In this document: piece by piece, positions 1 to 5,702 of the stretch
Layout of the letters: each line of letters begins with the position of its first letter
Position numbering within the stretch: the stretch's first letter is position 1
Origin: Litoreibacter sp.
GTDB lineage: Bacteria > Pseudomonadota > Alphaproteobacteria > Rhodobacterales > Rhodobacteraceae
NCBI GenBank assembly: GCA_013042765.1
Contig: JABDPP010000190.1
Span: 1 to 5,702, forward strand
Length of the DNA: 5,702 nt
Reading direction: 5' to 3'
Translations under genes and position numbers: made by a program
The notes under the pieces: model-generated
The model's input: the letters and a program-made list of their open reading frames with translations, nothing else
Told to the model about the DNA's origin: nothing
The model's database searches: none

Positions 1-6
1 GGAAGG

Positions 7-1473
7 TCAGAACGGAGCATCGACGGGCCCCATACCAACATAGACGGACTTGACCTGGCTGTAATGGTAGATCGCTTCTTTCGAGTTCTCGCGCCCCACG
101 CCGGAGAGCTTTGAGCCCCCAAATGGCGCCTCCACAGGGGCCAGATTGTAAGTATTGATCCAGCAGGACCCAGCCTCGAGCTGGCCGATCACACGATGCG
201 CACGTGTCAGATCACGAGTGAAAACGCCCGCTGACAGACCGAAAGACGTGTCATTGGCGCGGGCGACCGCCTCGCCCTCATCTGCGAACTCGAAAACCGA
301 GAGGACAGGGCCGAAGATCTCTTCCCGGGCGATCGTCATCGTGTCCGTCACATCGGCAAAAACCGTGGGTTCGATGAAAAAGCCCTCGAGGTCCGCGCGT
401 CTTCCGCCGGTGACCAGTCTGGCGCCCTCTTCGAGACCTTTGTCGATATAGCCCAGCACGATGTTCATCTGGGCCTCGCTGACCATCGGACCGAAATTCG
501 TTGCCTCTTCCAGAGGGTCTCCCATGACAACTGTCTTGAGCCGCTCAGTCAGGCGGGTCAGGAAGGCCTCGCGGATGCCGCTCTGCACGAAGACACGCGT
601 GCCGTTCGAGCAGACCTGCCCCGAAGAGTAGAAATTGCCGAGGACCGCGCCGCCAACCGCGTCCTCAAGATCGGCATCATCAAAGATGATCAGGGGCGAC
701 TTGCCGCCCAGCTCCATCGTGACGTGTTTCATGCCCTCGGCAGCGGCGGCATAGACCTTGCGCCCTGTGGGGACCGACCCGGTCAGGGAGACCTTGGCGA
801 CCCGGTCGTCGGCCACCAATGTCGCGCCCACATCGCCGTAGCCCTGAACGACGTTGAAGACGCCGGCCGGCGCGCCCGCTTCATGCAGGATCTCGGCGAT
901 TTTTAGCGCGCAAAGCGGCGTGGTCTCGGACGGTTTGAAGACCATCGTGTTGCCGCAGGCCAGTGCCGGCGCCCCCTTCCAACAGGCGATTTGCGTGGGG
1001 TAGTTCCACGCCCCGATACCGACGCAAACCCCGAGCGGTTCCCGCACGGTATAGGCCCAGTCGCCGCCTGCCCCGCCCAGAGGGATATGCTCGCCCGTCA
1101 GGCTGCCCGCCAGTCCGCCGAAATATTCCAGCGCGTCGGCGGCAGAGGTGGCATCGGCCACAAGCGTTTCCTGAAGCGGCTTGCCGGTGTCGAGGGTCTC
1201 AAGCCGGCTCAGGTCTTCATTGCGCTCCCGGATCATGTCGGAGGCACGGCGCAGGATGCGACCGCGTTCGGTTCCGCTCATCGCGGCCCAGACCGGCTGG
1301 GCCGCCTTCGCCGCTGCAAGAGCGGCCTCGACAAGCGGCGGCGTGGCGGAATGCAGCCGGGCCACCACTGCGCCGCTGGCGGGGTAAATGCAGGCGATTT
1401 CACTCCCGGCCGTGTCTTCAACATAAGCGCCGTTGATGAAATGGCTGGCGGTGGGTTGGGCGGTATGTGTCAT
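7..1473 (-). CDS. betB: Betaine aldehyde dehydrogenase BetB
   Basis: This NAD(P)+-dependent aldehyde dehydrogenase oxidises betaine aldehyde to glycine betaine, the last step of choline-to-betaine synthesis, in the cytoplasm. The 488-residue length is normal for the family and the whole ALDH fold is present. Visible landmarks are the oxyanion-hole Asn157 in GAWNYP, Lys180 in FKPSE (cofactor binding), the SLTGS turn near 229-233, the general base Glu254 in MELGGK, the nucleophile Cys288 in [11 protein letters not shown], and Glu385 in EEIFGPV. The ending, with [14 protein letters not shown] near 449-461, is typical of BetB. It lies 42 bp after betC on the same strand and is the third gene of the bet operon. 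The ATG at 1473 fits the family N-terminus and has a weak GAAGG ribosome-binding site 8 bp upstream, inside an intergenic repeat. A related aminoaldehyde dehydrogenase is the main alternative, but the betI-betC context makes BetB the best call. Confidence 0.96.
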   Translation of the reverse strand: MTHTAQPTASHFINGAYVEDTAGSEIACIYPASGAVVARLHSATPPLVEAALAAAKAAQPVWAAMSGTERGRILRRASDMIRERNEDLSRLETLDTGKPLQETLVADATSAADALEYFGGLAGSLTGEHIPLGGAGGDWAYTVREPLGVCVGIGAWNYPTQIACWKGAPALACGNTMVFKPSETTPLCALKIAEILHEAGAPAGVFNVVQGYGDVGATLVADDRVAKVSLTGSVPTGRKVYAAAAEGMKHVTMELGGKSPLIIFDDADLEDAVGGAVLGNFYSSGQVCSNGTRVFVQSGIREAFLTRLTERLKTVVMGDPLEEATNFGPMVSEAQMNIVLGYIDKGLEEGARLVTGGRRADLEGFFIEPTVFADVTDTMTIAREEIFGPVLSVFEFADEGEAVARANDTSFGLSAGVFTRDLTRAHRVIGQLEAGSCWINTYNLAPVEAPFGGSKLSGVGRENSKEAIYHYSQVKSVYVGMGPVDAPF

Positions 1474-1480
1474 AAATTTT

Positions 1481-1514
1481 GCCTTCGGCGAGGATATTTT
1501 TGAAGAAATGAAAG
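1481..1514 (+). repeat. Intergenic motif copy 1, betC-betB gap
   Basis: The 21-bp core (1481-1501) reads GCCTTCGGCGAGG then ATATTTTT on the plus strand and matches copy 2 (5256-5276, minus strand) at 19 of 21 positions. It is followed by GAAGAAATGAAAG. I recall this kind of motif as frequent between genes in Rhodobacteraceae; that is memory, not a search. Here it is oriented against the operon. On the minus strand its GAAGG (1482-1486) sits 8 bp before the betB ATG, so it probably serves as the ribosome-binding site. It fills most of the 42-bp gap, and the T-run points the wrong way to terminate the bet transcript. Confidence 0.6.
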
Positions 1515-1515
1515 C

Positions 1516-3024
1516 CTATTCGCCCCGCGGGAAGCGTTGGCTTTCTTCGAGTGTGTCGAGGTTCATGTGGTTGCGCATGTAGCGTTCGGATGCCTGTTGC
1601 AGCGGCTGGAAATCCCATGGGTAGTAGCCGCCCTGCCGCAGCGCCTCGTAGACGACCCAGCGGCGCGCTTGAGAGGCCCGGACGTCGGCATCGAAGCGAT
1701 CCAGATCCCAGCGCGCCTCGGATTTTGCGCGCAGGCTGTTGAGCGTGCCCTGATGAGCGGGGGCCTGTGCAAGGTTGTTGAGCTCGTGGGGGTCGGCTTC
1801 AAGGTCAAAAAGCTGGTCTGGATCGAGCGCGCAGCGGTTGTATTTCCACTTGCCATACCGCAGCGAGACGAGCGGGGCGTAGGAGGCTTCGGCCGCGTAT
1901 TCCATCGCCACGGGCGTGTCGCGATCGCCGCCCTGACCCAGCGCGACGAGGCTCTCACCATCGGTCCAGGGTGCGACCTCTGACATGTCGACCCCCGCCA
2001 GATCACACAGCGTCGGGCAGATGTCGATCGTGGAAACCGGGGCCCCGATCAGCCCGGGCGTCATGCCGGGGGCCGCGATCATCAGCGGCACGCGCGAAGA
2101 CCCTTCGTAAAAGCTCATCTTGAACCACAACCCGCGCGCACCCAACATGTCACCATGGTCCGAGACAAACAGGATGATGGCCTCCTGCCGGGTTGCCTCC
2201 AGCGCCTCCATAACCTCGCCGATCTTGTCATCGAGATAAGAGATATTGGCGAAATAGGCGCGCCGCGCGCGTTTGACCTGTTCTTCAGTGATGTCGTAGC
2301 TGCGCCAGTCATTGGCATCGAAAATCCTTTGGGTATGGGCGTCCTGTTCGGCATAGGGGATCACGCCTGTCTCGGGCAGCAGGTGGTCGCAATCGGCATA
2401 GCGATCCCAGTATTTGCGCCGTGCCACGTAAGGGTCGTGGGGATGCGTGAAGCTGACCGTCAGACACCAGGGCCGGGCATCGTGGCCGCGGGCGAGATCA
2501 TAGACCTTCCGGGTCGCGTGGTAGGCGACCTCGTCGTCATATTCCATCTGGTTGGAAATCTCGGCGACACCGGCGCCGGTGACGGACCCCATATTGTGAT
2601 ACCACCACTCGATGCGCTCACCGGGTTTGCGGTAATCCGGCGTCCAGCCGAAATCGGCGGGATAGATATCGGTGGTCAGCCGTTCCTCAAACCCATGGAG
2701 CTGGTCGGGACCAACGAAATGCATCTTACCTGATAAGCAGGTCTGGTAGCCCGCGCGGCGCAGGTGGTGGGCATAGGTCGGGATATCGGAGCGAAACTCG
2801 GCCGCGTTGTCATAAACCCCGGTGCGCGACGGCAATTGGCCGGACATGAAGGAGGCACGGCCCGGCGCGCAGAGCGGCGAGGCGGTGTAGCTGTTTGCAA
2901 AACGCACAGAGCGGGCGGCGAGATTTTTTAGGTTTGGCGCGTGCAGCCAGTCCGCCGGGCCATCGGGAAAGAGCGTGCCGTTCAACTGGTCGACCATGAA
3001 GATGAGAATATTGGGGCGCGTCAT
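1516..3024 (-). CDS. betC: Choline sulfatase BetC
   Basis: This type I sulfatase hydrolyses choline-O-sulfate to choline and sulfate, feeding choline into the betaine pathway. The alkaline-phosphatase-like fold starts at once with NILIFMVDQ (metal ligand Asp12). The sulfatase signature C-x-P-x-R is at Cys52 to Arg56, and Cys52 is expected to be converted to formylglycine. Further expected active-site residues are Lys100 and His102 (GKMHF), His194 and His196 (THPHD), Asp289 and His290 (VSDHGD) and Lys302 (WFKMSFYEG). The C-terminal segment from about 455, with YEALRQGGYYPWDF and a basic end, is the extension characteristic of choline sulfatases and separates it from other sulfatases. The 502-residue length is normal and no signal peptide is seen, so it is cytoplasmic. 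Its ATG overlaps the betI stop by 4 bp (ATGA), with GGTGA 7 bp upstream, suggesting translational coupling to the regulator. Confidence 0.96.
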   Translation of the reverse strand: MTRPNILIFMVDQLNGTLFPDGPADWLHAPNLKNLAARSVRFANSYTASPLCAPGRASFMSGQLPSRTGVYDNAAEFRSDIPTYAHHLRRAGYQTCLSGKMHFVGPDQLHGFEERLTTDIYPADFGWTPDYRKPGERIEWWYHNMGSVTGAGVAEISNQMEYDDEVAYHATRKVYDLARGHDARPWCLTVSFTHPHDPYVARRKYWDRYADCDHLLPETGVIPYAEQDAHTQRIFDANDWRSYDITEEQVKRARRAYFANISYLDDKIGEVMEALEATRQEAIILFVSDHGDMLGARGLWFKMSFYEGSSRVPLMIAAPGMTPGLIGAPVSTIDICPTLCDLAGVDMSEVAPWTDGESLVALGQGGDRDTPVAMEYAAEASYAPLVSLRYGKWKYNRCALDPDQLFDLEADPHELNNLAQAPAHQGTLNSLRAKSEARWDLDRFDADVRASQARRWVVYEALRQGGYYPWDFQPLQQASERYMRNHMNLDTLEESQRFPRGE

Positions 3025-3596
3025 GGCTGGGTCACCTGCAGATCGAGATAGGTCATTACGGTCTCGGGGGCTGTGGCCAGATCCTGCGTCGGGTCGAGTG
3101 CAGCGCGGATATAGAGCCCGTCGATCAGGGCCGCAGCGTCCGAAGCGATCTGGTCGGCGCGTGGCCCACAGAGAGGCCTGAGCCCCGCAAGAAGGTTTGA
3201 GTGCAGCCGGCGCTGGTAGATGCGCAACAGCCGCAACGCCGCGTCATTGGTCTGGGCCTGAACGTAGAAACTGAGCCAGGCGCTGATGACCTGGGGCTGG
3301 AAGTTCTCCGGCGCGAAACTGGCCGCAACAACCGCTTCAAGCCGGCCGCGGGGCGTCTCAGCCTGACCAAGACGCATGCGCACATCGGCGCCGAAAACCG
3401 TCAGGATATGGCGCATTGCAGCGAGAAAGATCTGGTCCTTTCCGCCAAAATAGTGATGCGCCAGCGCCGATGACATCCCGGCACGCCGCGAGATCGCGCC
3501 TACCGTGACATCCAGCGATCCGGCTGCTCCGATCTCGGCGATTGCCGCCTCGACCAACGCTGCGCGGCGAATGGGCTCCATTCCGACTTTTGGCAC
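3021..3596 (-). CDS. betI: TetR-family choline-responsive repressor BetI
   Basis: BetI represses the choline-to-betaine genes, and choline relieves the repression (known for the family). The N-terminus MPKVGMEPIRR closely matches the BetI family start. A TetR helix-turn-helix follows at about residues 31-50 (TVGAISRRAGMSSALAHHYF) and continues with GGKDQIF. The helical C-terminal part (about 60-185) would hold the ligand pocket and dimer interface; aromatic residues around Trp107-Tyr111 are plausible choline contacts, but that is inference. The length of 191 residues is normal. The start is GTG at 3596. It is preferred over the internal ATG (codon 6) because family members begin with MPK.GM.PIRR and because GGGGAG lies 6 bp upstream. 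It is the first gene of the operon, overlapping betC by 4 bp, and probably represses its own promoter through the palindrome at 3628-3655. Confidence 0.96.
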   Translation of the reverse strand: MPKVGMEPIRRAALVEAAIAEIGAAGSLDVTVGAISRRAGMSSALAHHYFGGKDQIFLAAMRHILTVFGADVRMRLGQAETPRGRLEAVVAASFAPENFQPQVISAWLSFYVQAQTNDAALRLLRIYQRRLHSNLLAGLRPLCGPRADQIASDAAALIDGLYIRAALDPTQDLATAPETVMTYLDLQVTQP

Positions 3597-3602
3597 GTGC
3601 GA

Positions 3603-3608
3603 CTCCCC
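3603..3608 (-). promoter_or_regulatory. Ribosome-binding site of betI
   Basis: GGGGAG on the minus strand lies 6 bp before the GTG at 3596-3594. A second purine-rich stretch, GAGGAAA (3611-3617), is just upstream. This site supports the GTG rather than the internal ATG as the betI start. Confidence 0.6.
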
Positions 3609-3621
3609 GGTTTCCTCGGGC

Positions 3622-3649
3622 AGATTATTTTTATTGACTGGTCAGTCAA
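3622..3649 (-). promoter_or_regulatory. Predicted betI-betC-betB promoter
   Basis: On the minus strand a -35 box TTGACT (3644-3649, 5 of 6 to consensus) is followed after 16 bp by TAATCT (3622-3627, 3 of 6 to consensus). The start of transcription would fall near 3615, giving a leader of about 20 nt before betI. The -35 box lies inside the palindromic operator and most of the spacer is covered by it, which is the layout expected for repression by blocking RNA polymerase. The -10 match is poor; AATAAT nearby is a better match but leaves too short a spacer. Alphaproteobacterial -10 boxes are often degenerate. Confidence 0.5.
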
Positions 3650-3655
3650 TAAAAA
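3628..3655. promoter_or_regulatory. Putative BetI operator (long palindrome)
   Basis: Two perfect 13-bp inverted arms, TTTTTATTGACTG (3628-3640) and CAGTCAATAAAAA (3643-3655), flank a 2-bp centre GT. The symmetry breaks at 3627/3656. It is the only strong palindrome in the gap before betI, and such sites next to a TetR-family gene are usually its own operator. The TTGA....TCAA core resembles the BetI site as I recall it from E. coli. No divergent gene lies on the other side, so it should serve only the bet operon. As RNA it would have its U-run on the 5' side, so it does not look like a terminator. Confidence 0.82.
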
Positions 3656-3686
3656 ACATCCTGCACATGCTTATGGGACGAAAGGA

Positions 3687-4589
3687 TCAGGTCTTCGTCG
3701 CCGGATCAGGCGGTGTGATCTGCGCGCGTTTCAGCATCGCCTCGCGCCAGGTGATGAAGCTGACAGCCCCCAGAATGATGGCTCCGCCCAGCATAACCCA
3801 GACATCCACGCCCTCGTCGAACACAAGCCAGCCCAAAAGCACCGCCCAGACCAGTTGCAGGAAGGTCACCGGCTGGGTCACGGCCACCGGCGCTGCCCGA
3901 AAGGCCAGCGTCATCGTGTAATGTCCCGCCGTCGCGAAAACCGCCACGAGAAAGAGCCAACCCAACTGTTCCATCGTAGGCGTCACCCAAACCAGCGCCG
4001 CAAGCGGAGCAAGGCCAATGGTCACCGTGATCGACAGCCAGCCCACCACGACCGAGGGAGCCACTTCCGTCGAGAGCAACTTGGCAATCAGGTAGGAGCC
4101 TGCAAACAGCACCGCGGTGCCCAGCATCGCGAGATGGCCCGGCGAGATTTCCCGAAACCCGGGCCGCAGGATGACCATCGCGCCCACAAGCGCCACGCAA
4201 ACCGCTGCGATCCGACGCGCCGCAAGCCGTTCGCCCAAGAACAGCGCGGCCCCGATCGTCACATAGACCGGCGCCAGGTAGTTCATCGCGGTCACCTCGC
4301 TGATGGAGATCTGTGTCATCGCGAAAAACCACAGCGCCACGCCGCCGGTATGAACCAGGCCGCGCAGGCCAAACAGCTTCACCCGCCGCGCCCCGAGCGG
4401 CTCGGCCCGCATCCGGCCCAGAACCGGCAACAGGAACACAAGCCCCAGCGCGTAGCGTAAGAAGGCGGCCTGCGCCGAGGGAAGCCCGTCTCCCACATGT
4501 TTGACGATCGCGGTGACGGCTACGAAATTCAAACCCGTGACCAGCATCCAGACCACGCCGGCCAGAGGTCTTGCCTGCTGCTCGTTCAT
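3687..4589 (-). CDS. DMT-superfamily EamA permease, 10 helices
   Basis: This is an inner-membrane transporter of the drug/metabolite family with two EamA repeats and about ten hydrophobic segments, roughly at residues 11-29, 40-58, 73-91, 97-117, 124-142, 152-170, 178-202, 209-230, 236-257 and 264-280. The ends of the repeats are recognisable: LAPVYVTIGAALFLGERL with a following glycine-rich helix to ILRP (105-143), and TFLQLVWAVLLGWLVFDEG to FITWRE (242-283). The 300-residue length is normal. The family exports or imports many small metabolites, and the substrate cannot be read from sequence. It starts 28 bp after the LysE-type gene with GGGACGG just upstream of the ATG, so the two are probably one operon. 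It ends 90 bp before betI with no clear terminator between, so some read-through into bet is possible. There is no BetI-like palindrome before it. Confidence 0.9.
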   Translation of the reverse strand: MNEQQARPLAGVVWMLVTGLNFVAVTAIVKHVGDGLPSAQAAFLRYALGLVFLLPVLGRMRAEPLGARRVKLFGLRGLVHTGGVALWFFAMTQISISEVTAMNYLAPVYVTIGAALFLGERLAARRIAAVCVALVGAMVILRPGFREISPGHLAMLGTAVLFAGSYLIAKLLSTEVAPSVVVGWLSITVTIGLAPLAALVWVTPTMEQLGWLFLVAVFATAGHYTMTLAFRAAPVAVTQPVTFLQLVWAVLLGWLVFDEGVDVWVMLGGAIILGAVSFITWREAMLKRAQITPPDPATKT

Positions 4590-4617
4590 GCCCCGTCCCA
4601 GAAAGAATGCTGCACGG

Positions 4618-5241
4618 TCAATTTGCGTGCTGGGGATCGCCCGTCAAGAGACTGAGTGCGATCGCCCACATCACGCAGCCGACGAACACGTCGAGAAACC
4701 GCCAGGCCACGGGGCGGGCGAAGACCGGGGCCAGAAGCCGTGCGCCATAGCCCAGCGAAAAGAAAAACACGAAAGACGCGCAAACCGCACCGATCCCGAA
4801 GACCAGGCGCGCACCATCATACTGCGCGGCAATCGAGCCCAGGAGCACCACCGTGTCCAGGTAGACATGCGGATTGAGCCAGGTCAGCATCAGACAGGTG
4901 AAGAACGCCGAACGCCAACCTCCAGCCTGTCCCTGTCCGGCGCCCAGCGCCTCCGCCCCTCTCCATGCCGCACGAAAGGCCAGTACCCCGTAGACCAGAA
5001 GGAAGGCCGCACCGCCGTAACGCATGACCTCCCCCAGCCAGGGCGCCTTATCGCTCAAGAGCCCGAACCCACCCACGCCCACAGCAATAAGCGTCGCATC
5101 CGAGACCGCGCAGGTCAGACACACAAGGAAAACGTGCTCGCGCCGAAGGCCCTGTCGCAGCACAAACGCGTTTTGCGCGCCGATCGCAAGGATCAGCGAC
5201 AACCCGAGAGCGAACCCGGCCCCAAGCGCCGCACCGGTCAT
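4618..5241 (-). CDS. LysE/ArgO-family amino-acid exporter
   Basis: This inner-membrane protein of the LysE superfamily probably exports basic amino acids such as arginine or lysine, or related compounds. About six hydrophobic segments are visible, near residues 4-24, 37-60, 68-90, 112-137, 146-167 and 182-200. Family motifs are GAQNAFVLRQG (21-31), the acidic residue in VSDATLI (Asp48), and TWLNPHVYLDT (120-130), which is very like E. coli ArgO. The ending GCVMWAIALSL also matches ArgO. The length of 207 residues is typical. The ATG at 5241 is preceded by AGAAG 5 bp upstream. LysE and ArgO genes are often paired with a LysR-type regulator (LysG/ArgP), but none is visible here. The substrate is inferred from family resemblance only, so no symbol is given. 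Confidence 0.9.
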   Translation of the reverse strand: MTGAALGAGFALGLSLILAIGAQNAFVLRQGLRREHVFLVCLTCAVSDATLIAVGVGGFGLLSDKAPWLGEVMRYGGAAFLLVYGVLAFRAAWRGAEALGAGQGQAGGWRSAFFTCLMLTWLNPHVYLDTVVLLGSIAAQYDGARLVFGIGAVCASFVFFFSLGYGARLLAPVFARPVAWRFLDVFVGCVMWAIALSLLTGDPQHAN

Positions 5242-5255
5242 GGTTTCTTCTGGCG

Positions 5256-5276
5256 AAAAATATCCCCGCCGGAGGC
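5256..5276 (-). repeat. Intergenic motif copy 2, possible yebC terminator
   Basis: Read on the minus strand this is GCCTCCGGCGGGG then ATATTTTT, 19 of 21 identical to copy 1. A short GC-rich stem (CCTC pairing with GGGG, one U-G pair) followed by a T-rich tail gives a terminator-like shape about 100 bp after the yebC stop and 14 bp before the LysE-gene start. The stem is short, so termination is uncertain. The rest of the 5242-5377 gap shows no convincing promoter: TTGACT at 5285-5290 has no -10 box at proper spacing. Confidence 0.5.
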
Positions 5277-5377
5277 GAAAACGGAGTCAAAAACCCGCGC
5301 ACCGAGCTCGGATTGCGCGTCCCATCCGCATGACAGTGCAATCAGAACCGGGCGATCCCGTGCCCCGAAACCGCCGT

Positions 5378-5702
5378 TCAAAGCTGTTCCATAACCGCGT
5401 CGGAGGCTTCGAAATTCGCCGTAACGGTCTGGATGTCGTCGTCATCCTCCAGCGCGTCGATCAGCTTCATCAGCTTCTGCATGCCATCGAGGTCTAGCTC
5501 GGTCGTCGTGGTCGGCTTCCAGATCAGCTTGGTCGATTCAGACTCGCCCAGATCCGCCTCAAGCGCGGTGGAAACCGTGTTCAGATCAGTATCCGCGCAA
5601 TAGATGATATGACCATCCTCACTGCTCTCGACGTCTTCGGCTCCCGCTTCGATCGCGGCCATCATAACCGTGTCGGCGTCACCAACCGAGGCCGGGTAGC
5701 TC
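5378..5702 (-). CDS. yebC: YebC/PmpR (TACO1-like) family protein, 3' part only
   Basis: Only the last 107 residues are in the window; the reading frame stays open to the right edge, so the start lies outside. The segment begins about [13 protein letters not shown] and continues with [21 protein letters not shown], then a P-T-T-T-T-E-L-D-L segment, and ends with [20 protein letters not shown]. These are hallmarks of the C-terminal half of YebC proteins, which are normally near 245 residues. The internal ATG pair at 5660-5665 is not a real start, because the family sequence continues upstream of it. YebC proteins were long annotated as transcription regulators; work on mitochondrial TACO1 and bacterial relatives points to a role in translation, helping ribosomes through proline-rich stretches. 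No functional link to the downstream transporters is evident. Confidence 0.93.
   Translation of the reverse strand, partial: SYPASVGDADTVMMAAIEAGAEDVESSEDGHIIYCADTDLNTVSTALEADLGESESTKLIWKPTTTTELDLDGMQKLMKLIDALEDDDDIQTVTANFEASDAVMEQL

Noticed and set aside
991..1503. Plus-strand open frame (170 codons) over the 5' part of betB
   Set aside because: Antisense to conserved ALDH sequence and with no recognisable domain; a GC-driven shadow.
1418..1618. Minus-strand 66-codon frame spanning the betC-betB junction
   Set aside because: It overlaps the ends of two well-supported genes in another frame and resembles no known protein.
2155..2733. Plus-strand open frame (192 codons) inside betC
   Set aside because: It is antisense to the conserved catalytic part of choline sulfatase and no family is recognisable.
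3579..3581. Internal ATG (codon 6) as the start of betI
   Set aside because: It would remove MPKVG, which belongs to the conserved BetI N-terminus, and the GTG at 3596 has a better-placed ribosome-binding site.
3684..3710. Direct repeat GGATCAGG (3684-3691 and 3703-3710) at the end of the DMT gene
   Set aside because: Only 8 bp, mostly within coding sequence, with no further copies or mobile-element signs noticed; likely chance.
3597..4460. Long plus-strand open frame (287 codons) opposite the DMT permease
   Set aside because: Its product is rich in Arg, His, Gln and Pro with no recognisable domain. It is the usual antisense shadow of a GC-rich gene whose minus-strand product is a clear membrane protein.
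5285..5290. TTGACT as a -35 box for the LysE-type gene
   Set aside because: The nearest -10-like sequences (GATATT, TATTTT) lie 20-22 bp away, too far for a normal promoter, and nothing suitable occurs at 16-18 bp.
4501..5394. Long plus-strand open frame (297 codons) across the LysE-type gene and the following gap
   Set aside because: Low-complexity, basic, unrecognisable product lying over a clear LysE-family gene; an antisense shadow.

Overview
The window looks like a chromosomal stretch of a marine-type Rhodobacteraceae (Roseobacter-group) alphaproteobacterium. The support is GC-rich coding DNA, a betI-betC-betB gene order of the kind known from alphaproteobacteria, and two copies of a short intergenic motif (core close to GCCTCCGGCGGGG followed by ATATTTTT) that I recall as common in Rhodobacteraceae genomes. 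The genus cannot be fixed from the sequence. All six genes lie on the minus strand, so transcription runs from high to low coordinates.

Right part (5702 to about 3687): the 3' end of a yebC-type gene enters from the right edge and stops at 5378. A 136-bp gap follows, holding one copy of the intergenic motif. Next come a LysE/ArgO-type amino-acid exporter (4618-5241) and, 28 bp further on, a 10-helix DMT/EamA permease (3687-4589). These two transporters are probably co-transcribed.

Left part (3686 to 1): this is a choline-O-sulfate to glycine-betaine operon. It starts with a 90-bp control region carrying a long palindrome that overlaps a predicted promoter. Then come betI (choline-sensing TetR repressor, GTG start), betC (choline sulfatase, 4-bp overlap with betI) and betB (betaine aldehyde dehydrogenase). 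BetC releases choline from choline-O-sulfate. A choline dehydrogenase (BetA), expected just beyond the left edge but not visible, would make betaine aldehyde, and BetB oxidises that to the osmoprotectant glycine betaine. BetI, from family knowledge, represses the set until choline is present.

Every gene is intact except the edge-truncated yebC. I see no mobile element, CRISPR array, tRNA, rRNA or frameshift, and no stretch over 300 bp without a gene. I found no undescribed system. The points most worth a second look are the unusually long BetI operator palindrome, the two oppositely oriented copies of the intergenic motif (one placed to supply the betB ribosome-binding site, the other placed like a yebC terminator), and the DMT permease beside the bet operon.
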